Shown one piece after another: positions 1 to 11,659 of a DNA stretch of 64,000 nucleotides. The DNA is from Ceratotherium simum simum. Its lineage: Eukaryota; Chordata; Mammalia; Perissodactyla; Rhinocerotidae. The stretch covers positions 3,721,621-3,785,620 of the forward strand of contig NW_004454179.1 of the NCBI RefSeq assembly GCF_000283155.1, given 5' to 3'. The position numbers and the translations under genes were made by a program. Under the pieces are notes generated by a model. That model was given only the letters and a program-made list of their open reading frames with translations. It was not told the origin of the DNA and made no database searches. Every line of letters starts with the position of its first letter. Positions within the stretch are counted from its first letter, which is position 1.

Positions 1-148
1 GTGTGTGGTGATGGGTTGTAATTAGTATTTTGGTGGTGAACATGATGTAATCCATGCAGAAACAGAAGTACAATGATGTACACCTGAAATTTATACAATG
101 TTCTAAACCAATGTTACTGTAATAAACAAAAAGTTAAAAAAAAATATG
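1..148 (+). repeat. LINE-1 3' end fragment
   Basis: The segment resembles the extreme 3' end of a mammalian L1M element: a 'gatgtacacctgaaatttat' block, then 'ctaaaccaatgttactgtaa', an AATAAA and an A-rich tail. It runs off the left edge of the window, so the full size is unknown. It is non-coding. Confidence 0.75.
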
Positions 149-688
149 AGTTGCTTGGAGTACAGGAGTTTTTTTATTTTTATAATTCTAAGATAGCTCC
201 AACATAACAATTTAGCCTTAGATAATTCTTCAGAATAATCTGTTGAGACGTGCAGTGTGAACAAGCTGCGGATGATCACAGTTTCCTGTTGACTTGGGTT
301 TGCTGGGTTGAAGATCTGCAAGCAGCATTTGGTATGTCGGTGTTTACTGGCTATGACATTTCACTGCACCAAATGGGAATGGAATATTTTTAGCACAGAA
401 TTCACCAAGGTTTAGTAAAGAGGGCTTGTACTCTGACTGGAGTGTGAACAAGCAGAGATACTATTCTAAAAGACCAAATATAGACTATAAACTCCTTCCC
501 CTCCAGGATGACAAAATAGTCCTATGTGCACTTATTTTTACCACAAAGCTTGAAGAATTTGCCCCTTCTATATCTCCTAAAAGGCAGTGTTCCTTCTACT
601 TTAATAACTCTGCTGGCTCACATACATTCCTTCTGTCTTTCCATGGCCTGCAAACTTATGTTTAATAGGCTAACAACATTGTTGGTGA
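149..688. other. Unassigned intergenic sequence
   Basis: No gene or confidently recognised repeat is seen. Short open frames here have no recognisable protein features. Confidence 0.5.
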
Positions 689-900
689 TTGAAAGCAATA
701 ACAATAGTTACCATTTATTGAGCACTCGCTATGTGCAGGACATGTGTTGAATACTTTACATGTGTTTAGCTATTCAACCCTTGCAACAATTCTATTATTA
801 TCATTATTTTCTAGAGAAGGAGCTCAAGTTCAGAGAGGTTCAGAAGTCTGCCAACTGGCCTGTATCTAGTAGACAGTAGAGTCAGGATTCAAACCCATTC
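689..900 (+). repeat. MIR SINE fragment
   Basis: This is an ancient mammalian-wide interspersed repeat. It shows the MIR 'accatttattgagcactcgc', 'tatgtgcaggac' and 'cagagaggttcagaagtctg' blocks followed by 'gtcaggattcaaaccc', in the + orientation. It is well diverged. Confidence 0.8.
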
Positions 901-3900
901 ACCTGGAATTATAGACTTAGTGATTGACTACTATACTTATGTTGATTGTATCAGTCAGGACAGGATTATTTAGTAACCCTTTTGGTAGCACTCAAATAAT
1001 ACTGGCTTAAAATAATAAAGAATTATTTGTCATTCATGCTACTGAGAGCACTGTTCCAAGTCATCATAATCTTCATACATTGATGTATGCACTGGTGGGA
1101 TAGCCACTATATGGGACACTACTAAGTTAACTACATCAGAGGGAAAAAAGAGCCGTGACAAAGCATGCACTGGCTGCTACTATTGTTTTTATTTGGAATT
1201 CCTTTACTTGGTTTTTAAAAACTATTTTCATATAATACTTGGATAACTTTTTTAAAGAGATGTTTTCTCCAAAATGGAGATTAAAAGAGACTAAGCTCCC
1301 TCCCGACCCCACCCCAGGCATCTCTTGGAGATGTCATCGTTGATTTGGTGAGGTTTTCGCCATCTCGTCCTCCTGACCCGAAGCCAATATGCCCTGTAGT
1401 CATCAGTCATACAAGCCAGATGTTCATGTTTACGATATTTGCACTTATGGGGGGCAAAGTGCAGACTACTTTTAAACATACACGTCTGCTAAAAGGTTCT
1501 TCCATGGCAAAGAAGAAAGGCTACATGGTAGATGGATCCTCCCAGATGTACATCCCAGACACCGCACTGCCAGCCTGCATGGGGCAGAGGAGCCAGTCCA
1601 AGACACTGAAGAGGTCTACATTATAAAATAAAATCTTGCATGTATTACTGGTCCCTAATAACCCAGCACCTCGGGGTAACCGAACCTAGTCTTCTTTATG
1701 TCCAGGATACCTGCTTTTACCTCCATCAGCATATTTCCAAACCTTCTCCTCTTTACTTTCAGTTTAAAGGGTCAACCTGATGCTGATATTTGAGATTTCT
1801 GCAATGCTCAGCTACCACTTCCAGGATGCTGCAGCAGATGAATCATAACATAACAATTATTATTATGCTATAGCAAGTGGCTTTGTGTTTAGAGGCCACC
1901 GAATAAGAACTATCACAATATGTGGGGGCAAGGTCAAGAGATATCACCATCTGACAACAAATCGAATGAGAGGGCATAGTTGATGAGCTCAGACATTTTC
2001 TAGTCATATTTCAGGGCCCTTGCCAGAAATAATCCATTATCCATTATGATGGGTGCCAGAATCATTCATCCAGGGAATGTTAGATAAACTCTACCTGGAA
2101 GCTGCAACATAGCTTCACACCATGCTCCTTAATAACGTGAGGGTTTGGTACCTGCTAAGGACTGCTGAAGAAGGAGAGTGGAGGGAAAGAATTGCAGCCT
2201 ATTGGGAGAGGAGGACATGACCCAATGGTTAACAGGCAGAACAAGCCCACTGTGGCTAGCAGAGGGCAGCAGAACTAGACTGCCCCTGCAGGGGGCCTCA
2301 GTGACCACATGGCAGCTGCTGTGGACATCTGTGCTCCAGGAGACTGGGACCACAAAGGTCCAGTGTAGAAAAGGTACAGCTAAAGTGGGAAAGGAGGTTT
2401 GGGAAAAGCGATTTCCTTCCCAGAGAGTGGCCAGCAAGGCTGTTCTGGAAATTCCAAGAACAGAGTCCAGGGACAACCGAGGTTCAAGAATTGGAATAAT
2501 AATTAAAGTTTTGCTAAATAAGCTTTGCCAAGGTTCTGCTTCAACCAGATGAGGCAGGCAGCAGGGGCCAGAGGAAGAGTCTGAAACTGAGAAGAACATT
2601 TAAATAGCATCTTGCTTTGGTATTCGAAATAGACTTTCTCACTGGGAAAGCAGTTCTTCAAATCTGTCCCTCTTGAAGGTGACATTCTTCCCTAAAATCA
2701 ATCCACTGGCCTGCCTCCTGAGAGATTGGATTAATCCTCCAAAGCCTGGTCATCCCAAGAGCAACAGTCAAAATGGCAATTTGGATCATGCAAAGCTGAA
2801 GACTAGAACATAAACTCCTAATGACTCAGCCATGATATAAACAATTAATTAAATTCAGCCTGAAACAACCACCCATCCTTCCCTGCATGCCCCAGCAGAC
2901 TTACCATTGAGTCACCTGTGTCACCAATGTCCACCACCTCCACAACAAAGGGGAATAATATAAACACTCTGCTCTCATCTTCGCAATAGGTCTCCTGCCC
3001 TCCATCCTCTTCTGCAGAAGGTCAATGTTCTCACTCAGGTGATGGAGAGCATGGCAAAGGTTGTGCACACAAAGAGAGGACCTGCTTCATACCAACATAA
3101 ATTGCCTCCCTTTCTTCTTTGATCAAGCCAGAGGTGACAGACAGTAGTTGAATTTTACTGCCCTTGAACACAGCAAGACTCATTGAGCCTCATGTGTAGG
3201 GTCAAGTACCTAGGACCACTCAGAGTTGTTGCTAGTTCAGATGACTGTCCCAGCGGGTCTGGGCAGATGCTCAGATGCCTAAAGGAAATTTTGACTAACT
3301 TTATTATTAAAAATGTAAGTGTGACCAGGCAAAATTGTTGCTGTGAATGTGTTCTAAGCCCTTACCCTGGCCCTACAAGCTAAAGAAGTTTCTGCCTTTT
3401 TCTACTCAGTTTTTTTCCTCTTCCACAGTCCTCCTGGCAGAGTTCTGTTTTGGGGACTCCCATGAAGCAGAATTGGGAGAAGAATAACACAAAGAAACTC
3501 ACAGACTAGGCTGAAGGAGTGTGTCCAATTCCGTGTTTTGAAGGGAGAGGCCCAAAGCAGCTTCGTAAGCGGAGTGGGTGGGCAGGGACATGGGGATTCT
3601 AAGAACTGTTTCTGTGGGTTACAGCCCTTTCATGACATTTAAAAAAATGTTGCTTGAATGTGTTCATTTGATAGAAGTCTTCTTTGAGAATGGACCCTAT
3701 GAATCATAGTTTCAATAGAATTACAGAGGAGACTAACATAATTCTGCCTCTTCCTTTGAATGAGCATTTGCATAATTTGACTAGGTTATCTGTAGCTCAT
3801 GAGAAGCATGGAAAATTACCTAACTCACAGAATTTCAAATTTCAAAAACAAAGCAAACCAAAAGCCAAATACCTATCAAAACTCTACTGTTTCTGATCTT

Positions 3901-4406
3901 TGCTTCCATGTTATTACACCTAAAGCTTTCTGGAATCATCTTTGCTGCTTGAAAACTGTTGGAGACACTTCCACTCCATCTCTCTTGGAAAGTTTCTTCT
4001 TCTGGGGGCCTTTGGCTTTACCAACTCATTACATGGCTCTAGGCTGTCCTCTAAAACCTCTCATTGTGGCCCGGACTGACCAGACTAATGTTTTCTACTT
4101 TGATGTCTCCGCCTGTGACAGAGCCAGTGTTCTTGATTCAGTTCCTTTTTCTGTCCTTTTAACTTCCAGAATTGGAGGCATTTAAAGAAGAAAACAGTTG
4201 TGCAGTGTTACTATGGCCACAAGGCCAAAGGGTGCTTAGTTAACTAAGTGTTACATGTGGATTTAGGTTTACACCAGAGTAAGAGGCATGGAGTCAGGAG
4301 TGGCTTTTCTTTCTAAAGAAGGAAAAGAAAAAGAAGAGGTCACATTAGCTGAGAAAGTCTCCTGGTTACGGATAGAAAGAATTTTGATATCTGAGCTGCT
4401 GGGATG
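901..4406. other. Unassigned 3.5 kb intergenic stretch
   Basis: No exon, processed pseudogene or clear repeat could be assigned. The longest open frames (about 150 codons on the minus strand at 2129-2599; about 125 on the plus strand at 2178-2552 and 3799-4185) overlap one another on opposite strands or carry no recognisable motif, so they look like chance frames. Around 2280-2300 a TGCAGGGGGC core resembles a weak CTCF half-match. Confidence 0.5.
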
Positions 4407-4424
4407 CTCTCTCTCTCTCTCTCT
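4407..4424. repeat. (CT)9 dinucleotide repeat
   Basis: Nine uninterrupted CT units are visible, in otherwise unassigned sequence. Confidence 0.9.
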
Positions 4425-4964
4425 GATTTTTTTCCTTCATTGAAGGAGGATAAGGTCAGAGATAACTGAGAAGAGTTGGAATTCACTGGGGAAATTACCT
4501 CAGAAGCAGGCTGTAGAAGAGGACACCACAGAAACACTTCCCCATGTAACCATGGTGACAAGCTGAGGAAGGAAGGGGTTGAAAGGGAGCAAAGAGCCAG
4601 TGCAGACAGAGGGCAGGGGGGAATACCGGGAAGGGAGGGGACACCCAGGTCAAGGGGGTGAGTGACAGGAGCTGTGAGTCTTTTAAGCTAAATTCAGGTT
4701 TTAAAAGGAAAGGATTAATTTATGACTGCAATTAATTAGGAAGGCAGGATGCATGTTACATTGTAGATTCTTTTTACATTTAGAAAGGGTTTTAAATGTT
4801 TCTTTAGCGTTTAGCTATTTTAACAAAGCAAGATTAGGAGTGAGCAGTGGAAAGTTGTGGTTGAGTTGGGGGTGGGGGTGGAGAGGGTTGGAAGAGGAAG
4901 GAAGACAGACTCAGCTACCTAGAAGCCTAGAGACTGGGTCAGTTTGAGTGAACACAGCACCCAG
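4425..4964. other. Unassigned intergenic sequence
   Basis: Purine-rich and G-rich tracts (for example around 4600-4660 and 4865-4900) are present, with no gene or recognisable repeat. Confidence 0.5.
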
Positions 4965-4984
4965 TCGCCTCCTGGTGGCCGCTG
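4965..4984 (-). promoter_or_regulatory. Candidate CTCF binding site
   Basis: Read on the minus strand the site gives GGCCACCAGGAGGCGACTGG. This matches the CTCF core CCASYAGRKGGCRS at 12 of 14 positions by my count. It sits outside any repeat I can recognise. Occupancy cannot be judged from sequence. Confidence 0.4.
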
Positions 4985-5042
4985 TCTTATGGGATAGTCA
5001 ACTGCTGAGGCTGAAGTGGCAAAATCAAAGCCATAGGTACAG

Positions 5043-5125
5043 GATGGTCAGATTTAGCAAATAAAAATACAGGACACTCAGTAAATTTTGGATGTCAGAT
5101 AAACAGCAAATAATATTTTAATATG
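5043..5125. repeat. Ancient interspersed repeat, family not named
   Basis: The block 'cagatttagcaaataaaaat' ... 'acaggacactcagtaaattt' ... 'cagataaacagcaaataata' is similar to 14268-14360 in the same orientation. The two are copies of one old mammalian repeat family that I cannot name with certainty. Confidence 0.5.
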
Positions 5126-5215
5126 TTTGTGTTCCATGACAACCCTAATAAGGTGGCACCTACTGATAAAATATCTTCTTCTTGTTCTCTCATCCCGTAT
5201 ATATTTAAAAAAGAA

Positions 5216-5290
5216 AGAGAGAGAGAAGGAAGGAAGAAGGAAGGAAGGAAGGAAACAAGGAAGGAAGGAAACAAGGAAGGAAGGAAGAAA
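5216..5290. repeat. (GGAA)n / GA-rich microsatellite
   Basis: A (GA)n start leads into imperfect GGAA/AAGG tetranucleotide units, interrupted by two AACAAGG units. Open frames reading through it in both directions are low-complexity artefacts. Confidence 0.9.
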
Positions 5291-5944
5291 ATGAGCCCCA
5301 AATGGTTAGTTTCTCTCTAATTACCTAACCACACTCCTTTCGTTCTTGTTCCTCTCTCTCTTCACCATCATAGAATACTCCCTAACTAGTCCCTATGATA
5401 TGTCCTCAAAAAATCAAATCAGAACAAAGCCACACACAATCAAACCAAACCTCTTCAGATCGTACAACCTCAGACCATCTTTTCCTGGATACTAATTGTG
5501 TGTTATGACACCCCCTCCAGCCTCACCTATAAGCCTCCACATCGACCTCACTACTCACCTTTCTTGCTGCTGCCAGATCTTTATCTGCCAGTTGACGCCC
5601 CTCTGAGCTCCCTGCTTGCACTTTTTTCAGGCCCTTGTCTATGATTAATGCACAATTCTTAAAGCATCCACTAACTAATTGCTCTGAAACTGGTGTCAAT
5701 AAATCCTGCTGCAGTAATATTTCAAAGAACCGTTTTACAAAACAAATCGATGTCCATGGTTCAGCACATGGTGGGTGGTAATGGTGTTCTTTGATGGATT
5801 TTTCTCACACATTCCACCTCAGCTCCAGCTGAGGCTGGATGTTCCCAGCCCCCAGCTCCTATCTCCAGCCTTAACCAAGCACCACTATAGAAAAGACAGG
5901 GAAGGGAGGGGACACCCAGGTTCAAGACAAGAATTTGGTTCACA
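5291..5944. other. Unassigned intergenic sequence
   Basis: No gene is seen. 5540-5700 has the pyrimidine-rich look of decayed L2/LTR sequence but I cannot assign it. Confidence 0.4.
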
Positions 5945-6460
5945 GATCATCTTAAAACTTCAATCAGATCGTATCAATCTGTTTAAAACCCTTCATTGCT
6001 CTCTCCTTACATTTAGAATAAAATATGAAATGTTCACAATGGCCTGTAAGTTCTGTAGGATTTTCCTCTACCCACATTTTTCACTGTATTCCTCACTCAC
6101 TGCTATCCAGCCATGTAGAACCCTTTTCTGACCCTGGAAAATGCCCGGACTTTTCCTGCCTCAGGATCTTGCACTTGCTTTCTCTTCTGCCTGCATGCTT
6201 GCCCAACTCTTTGGTTGGACAAATCCCTCTGATCCTTCGGGACTCGGTTCTGGGTGCTAAGAACATTCTATATCTTGAGATTTGCGCGTTTTACGACATG
6301 GATGTCACACTCCAGTAAGAGATAAAATGTAAAGTGGGCTACCCACAGTAACCCACTACCACATCACCCTTTTTCTTTCCTTCCTGACAATGATCACAAT
6401 CTAATATTCATGTTGATTTATTTACTTGTTTACTGTCTGCTTTCCTCCTAGATAGGAAGT
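5945..6460 (+). repeat. LINE-2 3' region, left part
   Basis: The order of blocks is the L2 3' consensus order: 'tttaaaacccttcattgctc', then 'aaatgttcacaatggcctgt', then the 'tgcctcaggatcttgcactt' region, then 'gatttatttacttgtttact'. It is interrupted at about 6461 by a hAT-like element and resumes at about 6716. Confidence 0.75.
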
Positions 6461-6715
6461 TGGCAACTGATGGTCCACTGGCCAAATCCAGCCACCATCT
6501 GTTTTTGTATATGAAGTTTGATTGGAACTCAGCCACAGCCGTTCACTTACTATTGTCCATTGTTGCTTTGGTGCTACTATGGCAGAGCTGAGTTGTTATG
6601 GCAGAGCTGAGTTGTTATGGCAGAGCTGAGTTGTTGTGACAGAGATTGCATGGCCCCACAAAACCTAAAATGTTTACTATCTGCCCCTTTCCATAAAAGG
6701 TTTGACAACCCCAGC
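6461..6715. mobile_element. hAT-like non-autonomous DNA transposon fossil inside L2
   Basis: The left end 'gttggcaactgatggtccac' and right end 'aggtttgacaacccc' are roughly inverted, as in the common mammalian hAT-type MITE whose consensus begins GGTCGGCAAAC. The interior ('ggccaaatccagccaccatc', 'tgtttactatctgccccttt') fits that family. It splits an L2 copy. An internal unit is triplicated at 6579-6635. It has no coding capacity. Confidence 0.65.
6579..6635. repeat. Perfect 3 x 19-bp tandem repeat
   Basis: Three identical copies of ATGGCAGAGCTGAGTTGTT occupy 6579-6597, 6598-6616 and 6617-6635. The repeat lies inside the hAT-like fossil, whose consensus carries this unit once, so it is a local expansion. 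Confidence 0.95.
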
Positions 6716-6826
6716 CCAGGACTATAAGTTTCATGAAGATAAGAGCTGTGTCAGTCTTGTCCACCTGTATTTTCAGGGTCCAGTGCCTGGCACAAACTCA
6801 GCAACCCCTTAATGAATGTTAGATCC
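6716..6826 (+). repeat. LINE-2 3' tail, right part
   Basis: The sequence continues the L2 copy after the hAT insertion: 'ataagtttcatgaagataag', 'ccagtgcctggcacaaactc' and an 'aatgaatg' end, typical of the L2 3' terminus. Confidence 0.7.
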
Positions 6827-6854
6827 CCATTATGCCTCCTGCCAACTGACCCCA

Positions 6855-6868
6855 GTGCCACCTCCTGG
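6855..6868 (-). promoter_or_regulatory. Candidate CTCF binding site
   Basis: The minus strand reads CCAGGAGGTGGCAC followed by TG, 13 of 14 matches to CCASYAGRKGGCRS. It has the same orientation as the candidate at 4965 and lies 1.9 kb away. It is a sequence match only. Confidence 0.45.
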
Positions 6869-7149
6869 TTTGCCCTTTCCATCGTCAGAGCCTGGCTCCT
6901 GGCCAGTTGCCTGCAGACTGCAGGTTCCTGCCATCTGCTGTCCCCTCCTAGTCCTGCTCCTTGCTCTCTGTTTCCAACTGGTGCTACTTATACCCGGAGG
7001 CTGAAAAGCAATCTGATCACAGTGAATAATCCCGTAGCACAAGAGCTTCCTCTCATGCTTGTAGCCTATCAGGACCATGTTTTGTGATCAATCATTTTGT
7101 GGCATGCCAATCCATTCTCTATAATCATAGAAAGCATGCCTATTTAAAA
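6869..7149. other. Unassigned intergenic sequence
   Basis: No gene is seen. Several overlapping open frames on both strands share this stretch and have no recognisable domain. Confidence 0.4.
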
Positions 7150-7660
7150 TTTCATTCTTCTATCATTCAACTTTTTGACAACATATTTATTTAGGTCTTT
7201 TTCTATTATAAAAATGATCCATACACATAACAGGAAATTTTAGAAATATAGAAAATAAAAGGAAAAAATCACCAAGAGACAATCATTTTCATTTTTAGCA
7301 TTTTGGCAGTTTCTTTTCATTTTTCTTTCTATCTTTCTCTGCTTTTGCTTTTAAGAATACTTGTATAAAACACCAAAAAATGGCTAACGACAATTTTTTC
7401 CCTAGCATTATTACAAGCATTTTTTTATATTATACATTCCTTGTAAGTTATTATTTTTAATAGCTGTACAATACTACATTGAGTGGATATATTTATTAAA
7501 TATTTCCCTATTGGTGGGAAATATTTCTAATATATCCAGATTTTTACACTCAAAAATAATCATGAACATCTTGTACATGAAGCTTTTTTTCCTATTTTGG
7601 ATTACTTCCTCAAGTAAGAGTTCCAGATGCAGAATTACTGGATCAAAGGGTATCTTTTTT
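7150..7660 (-). repeat. Ancient LINE-1 (L1M-type) fragment
   Basis: The segment resembles the reverse strand of an old L1 3' region: 'ctattataaaaatgatccat', 'aatagctgtacaatactaca', then 'gaattactggatcaaagggt'. It is highly diverged and non-coding. Confidence 0.55.
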
Positions 7661-7779
7661 TAGTTCAGATACAGCTTGTCATTCTCACTTTTAAAAGGCA
7701 TGAAAACCTCTGGATAAAGGTCTCAAAGTAAGTACACTCATAATCCTCTTTCCTGTGCTCCAAATCTAGAAGAATGAGA

Positions 7780-8836
7780 GATAAGATATTAAAATATATA
7801 TTTATATGCTTCTCTCAAAATACAAGAAGAAAATACCAGTGGCTCAAAAAAGAGAGTAAAACTTAAATAATAGGCAAAGGGTAAAGCCACAGAGAGAAAG
7901 GGTGGGAGTGGAGCGGGCTGTTGTTGGGTGCCTCCTAAGGGAGGCATGGATGCACCTCCTGTAACAGGAACCCGAGCTGGGCTTCCTGCCCAACAACAGT
8001 GGGTGATATAGCTCCATCCGGGCATCTAGAATTGTGACAGAAATACACTACCTGCTCAGGACCAGTATCCATAGCAGAGTCCCCTTCTGGTCTGTACCAC
8101 ATGAATTGTGGAGAATAGTCACATCAGAAATGGGGAACTGTGAGTTGAAGTGCAAACATATGACGTGGATTGAGTCCGGTCCACCCATGAGACAAGGCCA
8201 CGGCAGCTAAGAAACTGCCTCACGGACAAGGGAAGTATGGGAGAAAATTCCCACACCATATGAGCTTCCCAGGAAAAGTTAGAAACACACTTAACACAAT
8301 GAGAAGTTGTTACAAAGGAGAGATTTATATCCTAAGGTGACAGAGATACAAGAAGAATCTGAAAAGAACTTTGAAATGAATCTATCTAAAATCTGCAAGG
8401 AAATAGAAGATAACATCAATAAAATCAGAAGAGGAGATTATGAAACTGGATTAGGTAAATAATAAAATAACATAAATTATCCACCTCCCAACTTAAAACA
8501 AAAACAAAACCATCCCTTAAAGGAACTGTACTTCACCACACTGACAGAAGAGGGTGATCTTGAACTAGGAATGGCAAATTACTCTAAATCCATGAAATGA
8601 AATGAAGCATCATAAGTGTACACAAAGTTAGTATAAGGGGAAAAAAATGAGAATCAAATCTTCTTAGCTGGAGAAAATTCTTACCAAAAAACAACCACAA
8701 AGCAACCACAAAACATAGAATTCCAGATGGAATTAATATCTTCAAAGAAGCATTTGGAAATTTGAAAAACCACCTTAAATCAGAAATTCAAAATCTGAGA
8801 ACAGAAATGGACAAAGCAACAGATGATAGATAGATG

Positions 8837-8884
<48 letters not shown>

Positions 8885-9250
8885 CATGGAGAGATAGATC
8901 AATGGATTGAACTCAGGAAAGAAAAGACAAAATCATCTTAGGAATAAAGGTTAAATTACAAGTATCCAATGGAGAATAGACTCAAGTGAAATTTTAATAA
9001 AGTGTATTGAGGAGAGGCAGGAAAATAAATGAGAAAATAAAAATGAAATAAAGAAAGAACTAAAAAGTTTCAGAGAAAAAGTTGTTGAAATAGAAGACAA
9101 AGAAAATTAAAGGTAATTGGAACCCCTGAAGAAGACATATGAAACAATGGCATAAAACTTATATTTAAACCTACAATCCAAAATGGAGAGATATACTATG
9201 TTCATATACCGGGAAACTCAATATTGTTAAGAGGTCAGTTTTCCCCAGAT
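7780..9250 (+). repeat. Old LINE-1 5' UTR / ORF1 remnants
   Basis: Adenine-rich, L1-like sequence with 'cagagatacaagaagaatct', 'gaaatgaatctatctaaaat' and 'gaacagaaatggacaaagca' blocks, as in L1M 5' UTR and ORF1. All frames are broken. It carries a GATA microsatellite at 8823-8884. Near 9210 it shows the ORF2-like block 'aaactcaatattgttaagag', so several L1 fragments may be joined here. Confidence 0.5.
8823..8884. repeat. (GATA)n microsatellite
   Basis: About fifteen GATA units lie in the + direction, with an early GATG variant. The longest pure run is on the right side. It is likely length-polymorphic. Confidence 0.95.
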
Positions 9251-10165
9251 GGAACCATACATAGACTTGTCTAGGAAAAACTCCTCGTTTCTCCTTTACT
9301 CTCACACTCACAATACTTCTGACACTAGATGTGTGGGTTTATTCCCACACCAACCAATTCTCCAATACTGGTTGGGTGTCTTATAGTTCAGTTCAATTCT
9401 GACACTATCTACCTGAAGTTAGCATCAGATCCCACAAGTTAAGGGCTCAGTCTCACAAGACTGTCCCCACTTCAGGTGCCAATCACAAGTCCCAGGTTGT
9501 CCCCAGTGCTTCTGACTAAACAGCTATGAATCAGATTTTCCACCACTCTCTCCTCAGGTTTGATAATTTGCTGGAACAGGTCACAGAACTCAGGGAAACA
9601 CTTATGTTTATCAGTTTATTATACAATAAAGAATATGATAAAGGATACGGATGAACAGCCAGAAGACATACATAGGGCAAGGTCTGGAAGTGTCTCACAT
9701 GCAGGAGTTTCTGTCCCCATGAAGCTAGGGTGTGCCACTCTCCTGACACATGAATGTGATCACCAACCCAGAAGCTCTCTGAACCCTGTACTTTTGGGAT
9801 TTGTATGAAGTTGTATTGCGTATACACGGTTGATCATTAACTCAATCTCCAGCCCCTCCCCCCTTCCCAGAGGATGGGGGTGGGGCTGAAAGTTCCAAGC
9901 TTCTAGTCATGGCTTGGTCTTTCTGTTGACCAGCCCGCATCCTGAAGCTATTAAGGAACCCACCAAGAGTCACCTCATTAGAACAAAAGACACTCTTATC
10001 ACCCAGAAAATTCCAAGAGATTTAGGAGCTCTATGTCAGGAACCTGGATCAAAGACCAAATACTAGAACAAAAGATGATGCCAGTGCTCTTAACACTTGG
10101 GAAATTACAAGGGTTTTAGGAGCTCTGTGCCAGGAACCAGGGACAGAGACTAATATTTATATATA
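9251..10165 (-). mobile_element. ERVL/MaLR-type solo LTR, decayed
   Basis: The stretch reads as a mammalian LTR in reverse: an AATAAA-like 'acaataaagaatatgataaa' region, 'gggtgtgccactctcctgac', 'accaacccagaagctctctg', 'gattaactcaatctccagcc'-like sequence, and two similar blocks ending 'ggagctctatgtcaggaacc' (about 10035) and 'ggagctctgtgccaggaacc' (about 10110). No retroviral coding sequence accompanies it. It separates two L1-like segments. Confidence 0.5.
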
Positions 10166-10404
10166 TTTTTTTCTATTATTTCACAAGACTCAATGTTGTT
10201 AAGATTTCATTCCTCCCCAAATTGAACTATAGACTCATTCCCAATCAAAATCCCAACAAACTTCACTGTAGAAATTGATAAGATATTTCTAAAACTTATG
10301 TGGAAATGCAAAGTAGCTAGAACAGCCACAAAAATTTTGAAAGAAAAGAATAAAGTTGGAGGACTTACTTGATTTTAAGACTTACTATAAAGTGAACCAT
10401 AATC
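10166..10404 (+). repeat. Older LINE-1 ORF2 fragment, left half
   Basis: L1 ORF2-like sequence: 'actcaatgttgttaagattt', 'atagactcattcccaatcaa', 'agaataaagttggaggactt'. It continues beyond a younger L1 insertion at 11899-12440. Frames are broken. Confidence 0.75.
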
Positions 10405-10420
10405 AAGAAAGAGTGGTATT
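10405..10420 (+). repeat. Target-site duplication, left copy (L1 insertion)
   Basis: AAGAAAGAGTGGTATT is repeated exactly at 11883-11898. The site is the older L1's own ORF2 sequence. Confidence 0.9.
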
Positions 10421-10593
10421 TAATGAAAAATCACCTCACACCTGTCGGAATAGCCATCATCAAAAAAGACAAGAGATAACAAATGCTGGCATGGATTTGG
10501 AAAAAAGGGAACCCTTGTACACTGTTGGTGGGATTGCAAATTGGTACAGCCACTGAAGAAAACAGCATGGAGGTTCCTCAAAAAACTAAAAAT

Positions 10594-10861
10594 CTGGGGT
10601 TGGCCCAGTGGCATAGTGGTTAAGTTCATGTGCTCTGCTTCGGCGGCCTGGGGGCACGGGTTCAGATCCCTGGCGTGGACCTACGCACAGCTCATCAAGC
10701 CATGCTGTGGCGGCATCCCACATACAAAATAGAGGAAGATGGGCACAGATGTTAGCTCAGGGCTGATCTTCCTGAGCGAAAAGAGGAAGATTGGCAATGG
10801 ATGTTAGCTCAGGTCCAGTCTTCCTCACCAAAATAAATAAATAAATAAAATAAAATAAAAA
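10594..10861 (+). mobile_element. ERE SINE (tRNA-derived)
   Basis: The head 'ggggttggcccagtggcata' carries the pol III A box, and 'gggttcagatccc' is a B-box relative. The body has 'atcaagccatgctgtggcgg' and two 'atgttagctcagg' units, ending in an AAATA-rich tail. Flanking TAAAAAT copies (10587-10593 and 10862-10868) are the probable target duplication within the L1. Confidence 0.93.
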
Positions 10862-11411
10862 TAAAAATAGAACTATCATATGATCCAGCAATCCCACTTC
10901 TGGGAATATATCCAAAGGAAATGAAAACACTAACTCGAAAAGATATCTGCACCCCCATATTCATAGTAGCATTATTTACAATAACTAAGACATGGAAACA
11001 ACCTAAATGTCCATCAATGGATGAGTGGATAAAGAAGGTGTGGTATATGTACAACAAAATATTATTCAGCCATAAAAAAATGAGGAAATCTTACCATTTG
11101 CAACAACATGGATGGACCTTGAAGGCATTATACTAAGTAAAATAAGTCAGACAGAGAAAGACAAATACTGTACAATCTCACATATATGTGGAATTAAAAA
11201 AAAAAACTGCTCAAAACTCATGAAAAAAGAGATCAGATCTGTGGTTACCAGAGATGGGGCAGTTGGGAGAGGGTGAATTGAAGGAAGGTAGTCAAAATGT
11301 ACAAACTTCCAGTTATAAGATAAATAAGTACCAGGGATGTAATGTACCACATGATGACTATAGTTAATTAACACTGCTGTATGACATACAGGAAAGTTGT
11401 TAAGAGTAGAT

Positions 11412-11659
11412 ACTGGGGCCAGCCTGGTGGTGTTGTGGTTAAGTTCACACGCTCTGCTTTGGCAGCCCAGGGTTCGTGGGTTTGGATCCTGGGTGCAGAC
11501 CTATGCACTGTCCATCAAGCCATGCTGTGGTGGCATCCCACGTACAAAATGGAGGAGGATTGGCACAGATGTTAGCTCAGTGACAATCTTTCGCAAACAA
11601 AAAGAGGAGGATTGGCAACAAATGTTAGCTCAGGGCCAATCTTCTTCACAAAAAAAAAA
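11412..11659 (+). mobile_element. ERE SINE (tRNA-derived)
   Basis: ERE head 'ggggccagcctggtggtgtt', B box 'ggtttggatcctgg', core 'atcaagccatgctgtggtgg', two 'atgttagctcag' units and a poly-A tail. The perfect duplication AAGAGTAGAT flanks it at 11402-11411 and 11660-11669 and restores the L1 3' UTR sequence when joined. Confidence 0.95.

Noticed and set aside
1345..1626. 93-codon frame ending near an AATAAA, considered as a processed pseudogene
   Set aside because: I could not match the protein or its 3' flank to any known mRNA.
2129..2599. 156-codon minus-strand frame
   Set aside because: A 124-codon frame lies opposite it, and there are no domain or splice signals. Taken as chance.
8823..8884. 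Regular repeats suggestive of a CRISPR-like array
   Set aside because: A 4-bp GATA microsatellite without spacers, in mammalian DNA.
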